NCBI GenBank assembly: GCA_009829735.1
Contig: CM020619.1
Location: 16,249,816-16,313,815, forward strand
Reading direction: 5' to 3'
Origin: Pyropia yezoensis
Lineage: Eukaryota > Rhodophyta > Bangiophyceae > Bangiales > Bangiaceae
Length of the DNA stretch: 64,000 bases
In this document: positions 19,973 to 32,301 of the stretch, one piece after another
Numbering within the stretch: the first letter of the stretch is position 1
How the letters are laid out: each line of letters begins with the position of its first letter
Position numbers and translations under genes: made by a program
The notes under the pieces: model-generated
What the model was told of the DNA's origin: nothing
Seen by the model: the letters and a program-made list of their open reading frames with translations, nothing else
Database searches by the model: none

Positions 19973-21873
19973 ATGTCGAGCGGGGCGGATCTCGTAAATG
20001 TTGCGGGGGTGGCCGCGCCTGCGGATGGGCCTGTGGAGGGGGCCGCGCGGCTGTTGCAGGGTAATTACCGAAGCCCGGCGGCGACCCACATGGAGGAAGA
20101 TGTCGGCTACGTCAATGACGTGGCGTTGATCAACGGGGCGCGAGCCAACCGCCTGTTGGGGTTGGACCACATCTCCGGGGCCCGTTGGTACGGCTTGCCT
20201 ACCTTCAAGGACGTGACTGAGGACGGCGCGTTTTGTGCGGGGGAGCCGGTCGCCGCCGTGCATGGCGATGCAAGCTATGGGCGTCAGGGCGCAGAGCGCC
20301 AGGCTTATGAGGTGCTTGCCTTGTGCAACGAGTTGTTGCGTTTCGGCGGGATGGTTCACCCGTATCATCGTCGGGTTTACGCGAGGACGGCGTTGTTTCC
20401 GGTGGTGCGGATAGAGACCTTTGCGGTCGCGGCCAACAACTTCGGTCGTTTGCGTCGGCTGTGGCCGTCCGCCGTGGTCCTGCCGCGCTCGTTGGCGGGT
20501 CGCCTGCACGTGCCAATGGCTGCAGAGCCGGGAATGGAGGATCACCTCGAGAAGCTTGCCAACAAGGCGGAGCTGGGAGGTGGGACTCCCCTGTTGGGGT
20601 TTGGGCACTCCATGAGCGAGTTTCAAAACCCCTTCCGGGGTCCATCCACTGCGGTGCGCCCTCGGCGTGTAGCGGACGCCACAGCTCTTTAGCGTCGTGG
20701 TCCACTGGCCCCAACTTGGCGTGGCAGTTGGTGCGTGCTTGCGCCTACTTCGATTTGAAGCGTTGGCTGCCGTCGCGCTCCTCCTGGTGGGTTGAGCATG
20801 GGCCGTCCTTAGAGACGCCGACGTCGCTGGCACACGCAGCTGTTCGGCTGACGGACCCGGACAACATGGCGTGGGCTTTCGTCTTTGACGAGTTCTTCTG
20901 CTTCCTCGCGGCTGCGTGGGTCGAGTAGCGTACCGTGAGCGGCTTGTTCTGCTGGCTCCCCGCGGTGGTGTCGACGTGGCTGGATGCCCTGGATCTGTCG
21001 CAACTGGCCGAGGGCCCGGGAGGGGCCGCACGTCTTGCGACGTTTCGCATCATGCGGGAGGCGCACGCCGAGTTCCCTTTGGGTACGGTCGTGGCGGATG
21101 TACGCCGTCGTGACTACCACTCTAAGGCGGCGCGCCAGGTGTATGTTAAGCTTGACGATACAGCCAAGTACGGCATCGTCTTGCGCCACACGTGAGGGTC
21201 TCTTGACTGGAAGCGCGAACCTGCTTGGCAATTGTCTGTCGAGGCGGGTGTGGGCCGGCGTGGCCTAGCGGTTTGGCTTCGAGGTGGACGTCGCGGTCCT
21301 CGGTCGCCGACGCGTTATCCGTCGCCTATCAGGCGTGTTGGCAATCGCGCTGGCTCGTCGGCCGTTCCCGCAGTGAAAACTGGGTCTGGTGGTTACGAGC
21401 CTGTGTGGCCGTCCGAGTTTGCTCGTAGCGGGGCGGCTGCCCTGTTGGGCTCGGACCAAGCTGCTCAGCTGAATGACCGGGTAATGCCGCGTGGCGCAAC
21501 GGCTGGGGCGTTGGCAATTGCCTGGTCTCGTCAGGTGTTGTTGTTGAGCGACACGCTGCGCAGCCTTGACGGCAAGACCGCGTCCGAGGCGATCGCCATT
21601 CTGGTCCGTAGTGTGTCGGACTTGACTGGGGCCGACACGATGCGTGACACACTTGTCAGTGAGCTGCAGAATGTGCCGGAGTTGGCGGTGCTCGAGCCGG
21701 GACCTCGTCATGTTGACGTTAGTGCAATCTTGGGTGTTCGTAGCCGTGGCTCCGAGGACGAGGAGGAGAGCTCTGCCAATGCGGAACCGGCGCGCCGTGC
21801 GCGCTCGCGCAGCTCGTCTTGTGAGACGCCACGTCACCGCCATTATTGTTATGGCGTGGGGTATGGTTCTTAG
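19973..21873 (+). pseudogene. Broken gene for an unknown protein (three lesions)
   Basis: Four plus-strand open frames line up as one former gene. The first (19973-20692) contains GLDHISGARWYGLPTFKDV and VHPYHRRVYARTALFPVVRI. Sense then switches frame around 20620-20730. The second piece ends at a TAG (20926-20928) after AWAFVFDEFFCFLAAAW, but the same frame resumes immediately as FCWLPAVVSTWLDALDLSQL. A TGA (21193-21195) follows KLDDTAKYGIVLRHT, and the frame resumes to 21873 with AIAWSRQVLLLSDTLRSLDG and an Arg/Ser-rich tail. Codon use lacks the poly-Gly/Ala character of neighbours, suggesting acquired DNA. I do not recognise the family. A capsid- or gag-like structural protein of an integrated element is one possibility, based only on length and context. 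Introns instead of lesions are conceivable but I found no matching splice sites. Confidence 0.4.
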
Positions 21874-22276
21874 TCGATTGGCTTGATTGAGGGATCATTC
21901 TTGCTGTTGCTTGTCTTGGGCGTGTGGGCGTGCCTGTGTCAGTGTAGTCCTGAAGAGAAACGCCACCTTGGCCCATTGTGTTGACTTATAGTGTGGTTGG
22001 TTCATTGGTCTTAGTATGTTGTACTCAGCGGACAAGCGTCTCGCTCTCGAGTACCAGGCGGTGTGTTCCTTCCTTATTGGGGTGACGAGCACTGCGTGCT
22101 TAGAACATCTCTGTAGGTCATTGACCACTTGGTCAAGCATGTGTGCTTTGCGCGTCAGCAGGAGCTTAGCTTCGTTGTGGGGTGGGGTTAATTCAGAGGG
22201 GACCACGAGGGGGTAGGGGACAGGTAACACAGACAGGGGAACTACGAGAGTGGTATGCCTGTGGCCTCACGTGCCT
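21874..22276. other. Spacer between broken gene and inverted-repeat element
   Basis: Moderately AT-rich sequence with no coding evidence and no match to other parts of the window. It belongs to the same less biased island as the broken gene to its left. Confidence 0.5.
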
Positions 22277-22925
22277 GCGCAGCACTGCTTATCGCCTGTC
22301 AAAATTCTCTTGCTTTTTTGGGAAATTCTCGAGCAAAAACCTGCATAAAACCTGCATCGATACCCCCTCAAGGCATCATAGACACCGCTTTTACCCCCGT
22401 TTCTTGCTTTCTGCCCGTAACAGCTCGGGCGATTGGTGTTCGCCACCTCCCTTGGTATGACCGGAAGCGCTCGGTGTAGGAGAGCACTCTCGTGAAGCGC
22501 AAAGGAGCGACCGACCATCGCTACGCTTGGGAGCAATGTTTAAACAAACGCGTTTAAAATTCGCGCAAGCTCTCGCACTGGTTAAGCGAAAACCTGCGCG
22601 ACGACAGCTTTCGAGGGTCTGCACGGAAAAATCTCTCCGCCTTGCTCGACGTCTACAACGTGATTTCTGACCAATGGAACGCTCCGTCCAGCAAACAGCA
22701 GCGCCACCGCTGTTGTCATTGGTTGACAGAACACCGACAGCGGCCGTCGTGTCGGTCATCCCGGGGGAGATTCTTTGGCCTCAGCCCATCCCCTCGATCA
22801 GAAAAGCAAAGTTCTGCTCGAGCCGTTCATTTTCGTGCTCGAGCAGAGCAAGAATTTGCACAACGAAGCAAGAGATCTGGCCAAAATCGGGCTTGTATCT
22901 TGACAGGGGATAAGCACTGCTGCGC
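22277..22925 (+). mobile_element. 649-bp non-autonomous element with terminal inverted repeats, copy 1
   Basis: Bounded by 26-bp inverted repeats: 22277-22302 starts GCGCAGCACTGCTTATC, and the reverse complement of 22900-22925 starts GCGCAGCAGTGCTTATC (2 mismatches in 26). A nearly identical copy in reverse orientation lies at 49293-49941, also 649 bp. No transposase or other ORF of note is inside, so it is MITE-like and needs a transposase in trans. The interior has a Myc-type inverted repeat (CTGCTCGAG ... CTCGAGCAG at about 22816-22847). I could not identify a convincing target-site duplication, so the superfamily is open. Confidence 0.8.
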
Positions 22926-24685
22926 TGTCGGCAGGGCCGACAGATACGCACGGTAGTGCACACAGGGAAAAGGGAAGCAAGCGCGCAGTTGTCTTTTTTC
23001 CCTGAGGACGTGGACCAAGGGCGCCTCGCTGTCCCTCTTACCGTGCATCCGGGGGAGCCTCGGCACGTTGGCCCAGTAGCCCCCCCCAGCCCTGAGTAGC
23101 CCCGACCCGAGTCTAACCTCGTCAGGACGGGGGCCACTATCACTACTACTTCTATTCTCCCTCACTGATCTCACGCTCAATTATCTCAAACAAGCCCCTC
23201 ACAATTATGCATGAACCCATCAAAAGTCCCTCTCTCACGTGTGGGTAGCGTAGTCCACCGCATCCCAGTGCTGGGCACGGGCCACGGCCGCTAACCATCC
23301 CCACACGGCGGGCGTGTTCTGGCACTCGGTGTCCTCTGGTCGCCATCCTGGGCCGCCGCCAAGTCAGGGCCAGGGATGCTAAACTGCGCCCGTACCCCAA
23401 CCAAAGGTCACGGCCCCAATCGCCGCCCGCCGTGCGGGTGACTCGAAGGAGCTGAGCGGTAGACACGTCTCGCACATAGCCTCCACTCACAGCATCCGCC
23501 AATGATGCAGCCGCTCCCGCGTGGCGTGAGGGGGGGTCCACTTGGTCACAAGAACGCAGCGAGGATAAATATCATCTCCGGAAAGGACCGCTTGGCAGCG
23601 GCTCAGCCGCCTTCATGCAGTTCATTTGGCGCGAAGGTGAGGGTTGCCCATCGGCCTTATTGTATGAGATGTGGCAGTGCCCGAATTTTGTCTCAAGGGG
23701 AGAACAACAAGAATAGACCACTGGCATGCATGAGGCGATGCACCTCTGACCAACGCCTGGTCCGCGTTGCTGTGCAAACAGTGCCATCTGAGATTGTTTC
23801 GAGGTTTCTGGCCGCATCGAAGGGGGAAGAGGCCCAGTTGCGACGTCTTCCACTCTTGTTGAGTGGATCACACCGAGCTGAAGAGAAAGCGGTCGAGATC
23901 GCTTGAAAAAACAACTGTGTTCTGACCAACCAGCGTTCGGTAGAAGATCCGCTGTGACTGCAGCCAATCATCACCTTCTCAATATCACAGTGCCACAGCA
24001 CGCTATCGGTCGGCTCTTAGCCACCAGCACGCGATTGACTCATGGTCTGTTGTGGCGCTGTTGCTGTTGTCGCCAGGAGATATAATTCAGGGAACTGCAG
24101 TACACCTCCAGACGTGGGCGCGCGCCGCCGGCGCGACGGCGGTCTCGGCTGACGGGGGCGGAGAATTCCGCTGCAGTCACCGTGCCACCGAGGCATGCTC
24201 TCGTACATGTTTACAGTGGAAACCAGTTGAAAACCAATGATCGGTGCTCGAACTAAGCGGTATATTGGTTTTTTTATGAAAAGAACCCGGTTGCCCATCT
24301 CAAAAGTTTCGTCTTAGCACATGAATGTTTCACGTCCAACTCTGCTCAATCACTTTTAAAAACGGACGCAAACCCCTTCAAGTGAACGAGGTTCCGTCCT
24401 GCTGGACGGTTTGGGCCACGCGCGCGGCCATCGTTGATGCTAGCGGTCCTCTCCCGCCACGCCAGCTGCGAGCTGTTGTCCAACCAACCGACACCGCACT
24501 GCAGCACACGGTGCGCGCTCGTCGACAGCGCTCCGTCCCCCTCCCGTCTTCCCTTTCTTGTTCCTTTCGACGCCTTGAACGTATCGGTTGCCGCTGCCCC
24601 CTCTCCGCTGCCCCCCTCTCCCCCTGTCCTACCCCCTTCGCTCTCCATCCACCCGGGCTTCCGTGTGCGTGCCCCGGCAGGCACC
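22926..24685. other. Intergenic region upstream of PEX4
   Basis: Mixed composition, no poly-G tracts. Short open frames on both strands, the longest about 130 codons (23502-23906, +), none recognisable. An AT-rich stretch lies at about 24225-24360, and GATATAATT at 24077-24085 is TATA-like but about 600 bases from the PEX4 start. The last 250 bases are pyrimidine-rich, as expected near a transcription start. Confidence 0.5.
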
Positions 24686-25853
24686 ATGATGGCGGGGGGG
24701 CGCCTGCTCAAAGAGCACCGGGAGATGCAAAAGGAGGCTCGCGCCGCAGGCGCCAACGCGGAAATTGTGCTTGCCCCCGAGGACGGCAACCTCTCCCACT
24801 GGGTGGGGCACGTCCGTGGACCGGTGGACACGCCATATGAGGTGCGTTATTGGTTCCCTATGTATGTATCTCTTTTTTTTTTTCAGAGTCATCTTTTGGA
24901 GGTGAGCAGGAGGGTGAGAGATGCAGGGGGTGGGCGCAGGTCCCCGCGGTGGTGACTCCGTGGGTGGAGTGATGGGAAGCGGGCCAGATGGTCTGGCTGC
25001 GTCGCAGGGGCGTCCCCATTACCCCGAGTGGCGCGACGAGGCTGCCTTTCCGTGGAGGGGCGTGCGGACGTGGCGGCTGTCTCATGGGCACACGAGGCGG
25101 TGGCCACGGCAGCAGACGTATGCTGTCATTGTTGTGGCTGGAGCAGGGGGGCGGAAGGGAGGAGCTGCCTTACGGGGTAGCTTTACTTGTTTCTTCCTGC
25201 CGTGCAGCCCGGTGCGGCTTGTGGGCTGGGCGGTCACGCGGCTGCTGTGCCCCTGGAGCGGGGGAGCGTAGGGGGAGCTGCCGACGACGCGGCGTCTCCT
25301 TTTTGTTCATACCCTCTGTGCAGCCGTCGCGGTCTGCGAGCTGACGGGAGCCGCATTTGTTGTCGTTTGTGCCGTTGTGGGCTGCCACTAACCCCCTGTT
25401 CGTTCAACCCCTCGCTCATGTTCTCCCGCCTCTCTCCCCGTTTGCGCTCACCTTCCCATGACAACTGCTGTGGCTGGCGGACCCCATCTTGCCTTCTTAT
25501 CTCTGCAGAATGGCTACTTCAAAATCGACGTGGTGGTGCCCCCCTCCTACCCCCTCTCCCCCCCCAACGTGCGGCTGCTGTCCAAGGTGTTCCACCCTAA
25601 CGTACATCCGAAAAGTGGCGAGGTGTGCCTCGACATCCTGAAGGCCGCGTGGAGCCCCGCGTGGACGCTCGCCTCCACCGCCCGCGCGCTGATTGTGCTG
25701 CTCGGCCACCCAGAGCCGGACAGCCCGCTCAACTGTGACGCGGGCAACCTGCTCCGCGCGGGGGACGGCCGCGCGTTTCGGTCGCTCGCGCGCATGTACA
25801 CCAAGCTGTGTGCGGCGCCGCCGGCAGAGGTGCTGGCGCTCCAGGACCGGTAG
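24686..25853 (+). CDS. PEX4: Peroxisomal ubiquitin-conjugating enzyme E2, PEX4 type; exons 24686-24841 and 25509-25853
   Basis: Two exons joined in phase 0 give 166 residues, the usual size for a bare UBC fold. The 667-base intron has donor GTGCGT after TPYE and acceptor TCTGCAG before NGYF. The catalytic Cys92 lies in GEVCLDILK, preceded by the HPN motif (residues 81-83). The C-terminal signature AWSPAWTL plus PDSPLNCDAGNLLRAGD closely matches plant PEX4, which separates it from other E2s. PEX4 mono-ubiquitinates the import receptor PEX5 at the peroxisome membrane so that it can be recycled by the PEX1/PEX6 ATPase. The start is the first of two adjacent ATGs; no upstream in-frame ATG has coding-like sequence. 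Its anchor PEX22 is not in this window. Confidence 0.92.
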
Positions 25854-26593
25854 GGGGCGAGAGGCGTGGCAATCGGTTGTCGGGGTGGGGGGGGCGAAGG
25901 GCGGGTGGGGTGCGTGGGCGGTGGGCGGACGGAGAGGGAGCAAATTGATGGCCGGGCGGGGGGGCGGCGGAAGGGACAAGGTGGGAGCGAGCAGAGAGGG
26001 GGTTGAGGGGGGAGCCTGGCCGGCGACACGAGCCCGCGCCGGCGAGCGGCCGTGTTGGACGGCGCGTACGTCCGCGTCGTGGGGGGGGGGGGGGGGTGCG
26101 CCGCGCCTCATGGCGGTGCGCTGCGTGCGGCGTCTCCGCCCCGCCTCTACGGCTGCAGGGGCAGGGGCGCGCTCTGCCGTGCCGCTAGCGTGCCAGCGTG
26201 GGCCGCGGCGTATGACCCCTGCCCCCCCCCACCGCGCGTGGCGCTGGCCGCCCTCCCCCGCTTTGGCGGCCTTCACCCTACCGTGTCATCGTTCCCGCCC
26301 CCCTTCCCTTGTGTCGCCCGCCGCGCGGCTCGTGGCGGTGAGCGGGCGGGCGTCCCCAAGCGGGTAGAAAAAAAAAAAAAAAAAAAAAAAGACATAGACA
26401 TTGGGAGACAGAAAGAGCGACACGACCGCCAGATGTACTCCCTCTCCCCCTCCTCCCCTCCTCCTCTCGTCCCCCCCTCCGCCAACGGTCCACTCCCCAA
26501 TGCCCCCACCCCCTGCCCCACCACGACCGGCACGCATAAGAAAAAGAACAAAAACACACACACAAAAGAAGAACGGCGCCCGCGCCCACCCAC
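25854..26593. other. Convergent 3' spacer between PEX4 and SWI3 genes, with an A23 tract
   Basis: Holds the 3' ends of two convergent genes. A run of 23 A occupies 26368-26390, followed by a purine-rich stretch (GACATAGACATTGGGAGACAG). A second A-rich patch lies at 26537-26572. G tracts lie at about 25885 and 26082-26097. No gene is supported here. Confidence 0.6.
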
Positions 26594-29500
26594 TCACCAC
26601 CCCCCCACCCCCGCGCGCGCCTCCTCGACCTCCCACCGGCACCAGCGGCGGGCACGGCAGCTTTCAGCTGAGCGCCGATGGCCGGGGAGCAGCCGCCGCA
26701 GCAGCGGCAGCCGCCGCGGCGGAGCGGGCGGCCAGCGGTACGTCGTCGCCGGTCGGGTCCCCCCCCCCCCCCCCCCAGTACCCTCCCGCACCCGCCGCCG
26801 CGGCGGGTGCGGGGGGCAGCAGGGGCGGCGTGGCGCGGAGGGCGCCGCCACCCCCCCCGCCCCCCCCCCCCCGACGCGCGCGTCGGCCAATGCGGCGACC
26901 GCCGCCGCCTCGGCAGCCGCCGTTGCCGCCGCCGCCGCCCGCGCGGCGCGGCCCGCGGCGGCGGCCGCGCGGCGGCGGCGGGCGGCGACCGCCACCGCCG
27001 CCGCGTCGGCCGCGTCGGCGGCAATGGCCGCGGCCGCCGCGTTGGCGGCGCGGAGACGCCCGTCGAGGGCGGCGCCAAACAGCCGGTGGAGCTCCCGTGA
27101 CTCGGCCGCCGCGAGGGACCGCGACCGGGCAGCGGCGGCGGCGAGCGCCGCCCGCGCCGCCACGCGGGAGGCGTGCGGGGGGAGCGCCGCCGACGGCACC
27201 GCGCTGGGGGGGGGGAGCGGAGGGAGCGGCGGGGTGGTGGCTGCTGCGCGGGGTGGAGCGCCGCCGCCGGGGGCGGGTGCCGGTGCCGAGGGGGGCACCC
27301 CGTTGGGCACCGCCGCCGCAGCCGCTGCCGCCGCCGCGGGGGGCGACGGCGGCCCCGCCCGCACCGACGGCTGGAGGAGGTAGGCAAGCGCCGCCTGCGC
27401 GGCGGCGGCGGCCACGTCGGGTGCTACCGACGCCGCGAGGAGGGTGATAAGCGCCATGACGGGGTTGTCCTCCTCGCCCAGCGGCAGCGCCTCCTCCCCG
27501 TCTTCGTCGGCGTCCTCAGCCGCCAGGTCGACGCTGCCGACGACAGTGGCGGCGGCGGCGGCGGCGGCAGAAGGCAGTGGTGTCGCCCCCTGCGACGCCG
27601 CTGCTGCCGCCGCCGACTCGGCCTTGACGCCGCCGCTGCCGACACCGCCGCCGCCAAAACGGTTGCCACCTGACCCGCGCGCAGCCGCGGTGGTCGCGGC
27701 AGGCGGGCGCGGCGCCTTGACGGGCGGCTCGGCCCCCCAACGGCCGCGGGTGTCGCCCAGGAGGGACTCCTCAATGGGCATGGACACAAAGTGCCGCACG
27801 CACGCCGCGGGGGTCCGCCGCACCAGCGCACTGACCACGCCGACCGGCAGGCCTCCGCCGCTGACGCCGCCGGCACTGCCGCCGCCCACCATGGCCGCGT
27901 CGGCCATGGAGCCCGGCCCCCCCCCCTCGGCGGTGGTCCCCGTCCCTCCCCCTCCTATCCCCCCCAACCCGCCGCCGCCGACGCCGCCGCCAACGCCCAG
28001 CGCGGGTGCGTTGACCGCAGCGGCGACGCGGAGCCAGTCGGGTCCGTGTGCGTCGATGGCGGCAAGCAGGCGGAGCGTCTGCACCTCGGGCCACGGCGAC
28101 TCGACCTCGGCCTCAGCGGGCGCCCACGCGCCGATCGCCGCCGCGGTGGTCACTGCCTCTGGGTCCGTGTCGATGCCGCCGCCGCCGCCGGCAGCGCCCA
28201 GTGGGCCGGCCGCCAGGTCCTCCGCCCCCACCGCCGGCGCGGCAGCGACGGCGACAAAGGCGCCCGCGGGGAGGTGGACGGGGAACCGCCCGCGAGCGTG
28301 GCACGCCATGCACCGCAACGTGTCGCCGCTGCTGCCGCCACTGCCGCTGCCCCCACCACCGCCGCCGCCGCCCGTGCTGCTGCCGTCACGGGACAGGGCC
28401 GCCACTGACCCCGCAGAGCCAGACAACGGCTTGGCGCTCGAGTACATGTAGTAGTCATTGCACTCATCGCCGCACGCGCCACACGTGACGGGCGCCGCCA
28501 CGGCCGACGCGTACTGCCGCCGCCGCCGCCGCCACAGTGCGTGCGCATTGTCGGCCGGAAGCACCCTGTCAGCGCCGTCACAGCCAGGAAAGCGGCCGGT
28601 GGCGCCCTCCCCGCGTGCGACAGCATCGTCAAAGACTACGACCCGCCGGGGGGAGGATGGGGCCGCGGTGGTCACCGCCTCACCGTCGCGACCGCTGGTC
28701 GTGGCGCCCGCGGCGGGCTCGGTCACCGCAGCGGCGTCGGCGGGCACGGCCGGCGTCCCCGCCGACGCCGCGCTCACCCCCGTCGCCGCCGCCGGCGGGA
28801 GAGCCCCGCCGGCCGCACTGGGCAGCAGCCGCCAATGGGCCAAAAAGTCCATCATCCGCAGCACCGCCGCCACGTCGGCAACGAGCACGGGCGGTGGCGG
28901 CGGCGGCGGGGGGCGGTCGTCCACCTCGCCCTCCTCCACCATTGATTCGTCGTCGTCGGTCGGGGCGCCGCCCTCCCCCCCCGCCCTACGTCCTCTGCGC
29001 CCCGATGGCGCCTCTACCTCTGCCTCGGCCGCCGCCCGCAGACGTGCGTCGAGCATCACCGCCGCCACGCCCGCGGCGGCCGACAGGCAGCGCCCCCCTC
29101 CCGCCGCCCGCCCTGCAGCCAGCAGCGCAGACCGGGCGACGACGTAACCCGACGGGCACCGGGCGGGCACCACCCGCACACCCGCCGGAGCGCGACCGCC
29201 ACCGTCGGGTGGCCCCCCGTCAGGCAGGTAAAGCGGCGCCGCCGCCGACGTGGCGGGCACGGCGGGGGACGGCGCGCCCGGCGGGACAAAAAAGTCGGGA
29301 AAGGCGAGCTGCTCGACGGGTGCCACGCGGGATGGGTGGAACCAGGCCGCCACGGGAGGGGGCCACACGGGGGGGGCGCCGCCCCCGCCGCCTGCCGCCG
29401 CCGCCGCCGCCGCCGCGTCGTCGGCCAGGTCCACCACCGTCACCACCCGGGGGAGCGGCGGCCGGTGCAACGCCGCCGGCGACGGCGCCGTCGCGGGAAG

Positions 29501-32269
29501 CGGCACCGACGCGACGGGCGGTGGCGGCTCGGCCTTAATGGCCGCATCGCCTGCCGGCGTGTCCAACGCTGGGGAGGCCCCCCCGGGTGTAGCCAGCGCT
29601 GCCGACGACACGCCCATCGTCTCGTCGCCAGACGAGCCGTCCTCTACAAAGGCGCGTCCCGCTCCCCCGTTGGCCACCACCACCCCCTCCATGGACGCTG
29701 ACGCCCTCCCCCCTCCCTCGCCACCGCTGCTGCGGTGGGGACCGACCCCAGAGCCCGCCACCGCCGCCTCCACGGCTGCGGCGGCGGCGGGGCCCAGCGC
29801 CCCCTCCACTTCCTCCCCCGCGCAGCTAACATTGTGAACCACCACCCGGCCGATGCCGTCCCCCAAAAACTCGTCGGCCGCCCGCGCCACACGGTGGCGC
29901 ACGCAGCCTGCCGCAATTTCCGCCTCGACCGCCGCCCGCGCGGCCGCTCGCGCAGCAGTCCGAGACGCCTCCTCCGCGGCGCGCCGCGCACGCTCACGCT
30001 CCCGCTCCGCCGCGCGCTCCGCCACGCGCTCCGCCGCGCGCTCCGCCGCGCGCTCCCGCGCCCGGTCAGCCACCGCCGCAGCGGCAGCCGCCGTGGCCGC
30101 CGCCGCCGCAGACGCGGCAGTAGCGGCCGCGACCGCCGCGGCTGCCGTGGCGGCGGCTCCATCAATGCCCCCGCCGCTGCCCCCGCCGCCGCCACTCCCA
30201 CCACCACTGCTGCTGGCGTGACGACGCGCGTACTTGCCGCCGCTGCCGCCCGACCGGCCCGCCTGACCACCCCCGCCACCCCCGTCGGTGAGAGTTGATG
30301 GCGGCGGGGACGGCTGGGGCGGCCGCGCAGTGGACAGAGACGCGGACAGGGGCGGCGACAGGGAGCGGCGGCCCGCCACGACAGATGGCTCTCCCCGCCG
30401 GCTGCCATCCCCGTCGCGGGCGCCGCCCCCAGACGGTGAGATGGTCAGCTGCAAGGGCGGCCCGTCGGCGGGTAGGGAGCCCGGTGAAAAGGACGGTGGC
30501 AGCGGCGAGCCACCTGACCGGGACAGCTTGAGCCGCACCTTGAGGCTCGGCTTGCGCTGCGACGCCGACCCGCTCTGTCCACTCACATCGTCGCGGGCGG
30601 CGGTGGCACCGCCGCTGCGCCCCGCAACGAGGCGCCCTCCCCCCGCGTCTGCCGACGTCGACGCACCCGCCACCGCTGCACCAGCGCCGCCGCTGCGTGG
30701 GGACCCCGCCCCGTGGAGGGGGAAGGGCGGCGGCGGGGCCGCCGCTGGGGCAGCCGCCGCGGCCTGCCCCACCGGCCCGCCGGGCCGCTCGCTGACGCTG
30801 CTGCCAGTGCGGCGGCGCTTGCGCGGCTCCCCCGGCGACGGCCGCGCCGGCGACGAGGGCGCGCTGGCGGCACCCGCCACGACGCCTACCGGCGCAGACG
30901 GGGGCGCACGGAGGGAGCGGCGGCGACCGGCGGCGCCGCCCCCGTTCTCTGTCGACGCGGCCGACGCGGCCGTGTCCCCCGTGCCCTCACCCCCCGACCC
31001 TCTGCCGGCTGGCGGCCTGCTGCGGGCCTCCTGGGCCTTGAGCTGGCGAAGACGCTGGCGCTCAAGCTCGCGCTCGCGCTTGCGGCCCTTGTGGGAAGGC
31101 TTGGCCGCCGCTGCCGGGACGCCCCCGCCCGCGTCTGTACCCGACGCCGACGCCGTGGCGGCGGCGGCCGCTGCGGCCGACGTCGCTGCCTTGGCCTTTG
31201 CAGACGATGCCGACGCGGCCGTCGTCGCCGCCGCGGGGCCTCCCGCAGATGCAGCGGCAGCGCCGCGCCGACGCCCACGGCCCCTGCCTGCCGCCGCTGC
31301 CGCCGGTGGGGGCGGCGGCGTGGCGGGCGCCCGAGGCGGCGAGGCAGGTGGCGCGGAAGCGGCCGACCGTGCCCGCATCGGAGACCGGCCGCGGGCCACT
31401 CGCGAGCGCGAAGGTGGGGACAGGCTCCGCGACCGCGGCCGTGGCCGCGACCGGGAGCGCGAGCGGGAACGCGACGGCGACCGCACCGGCGACCGCGATG
31501 CCCGCCGGGGCCGTGGGCGCGACCGCAGCCGGGAGCGGGAGCGCGGGGAGAGGGAGCGCGGGCGGGAGCGTGACCGCGATCGCGACCGAGACCGAGACCG
31601 CGACAGGGAGCGGGAGCGGGACCGAAGCCGCGACCGTGACCGGGACCGAAGACGCAGGGACGGCCGAGAACGGGAAATGGAGCGATCGCGGGAGCGCGAC
31701 CGCGACCGTGGGAACCGCCGGCGCCCGCCGCGCCCGCCGCGCCGGTCCGAGCTGCGGCTGCGGCTGCGGCTGCGGCTCCGGCTCCGGCTGCGGCTGCGGC
31801 TGCGGCTGCGGCTGTGGCTGCGGCTGCGGCTGCGGCTGCGGCTGCGGCTGCGGCTGCGGCTGCGGCTGAGGCTGAGGCTCCGGCCCCGACTGCGGCTGCG
31901 CGTACGGCTCCGCGTCCGGCTCCTACTCTGGCTTCGCGTCCGGCTCCGCGACCGGCTACGCGACCGGCTCCGTGACCGGCTTCGCGATCGGCCCCGCGAC
32001 AGGCTCCGCGTGCGGCTTCGTGTGCGGCTCCGTGAGCGGCTCCGCGAACGGCCCCTACTACGGCTGCGGTTAGGGCTGCGGCTGAAACTGAGACTGAGGC
32101 TGCGGCTCGACCTCCACCGCCGTCCCCGCCCAACGCTCCGTCCGCGGCGGACACTCCGGCTACGACTCCGCCCGCGGCTCATACTCCGCCCGTGGCTGCG
32201 GCTGCGGCTGCGGCTGCGGCTGCGGCTGCGGCTGCGGCTGATGCTCAAGCTCAGACTCAGGCTGCGGCT

Positions 32270-32301
<32 letters not shown>

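Noticed and set aside
22642-22956. Short frames inside the 649-bp element
   Set aside because: The same frames occur in both copies only because the copies are nearly identical; no transposase motif and the composition is non-coding.
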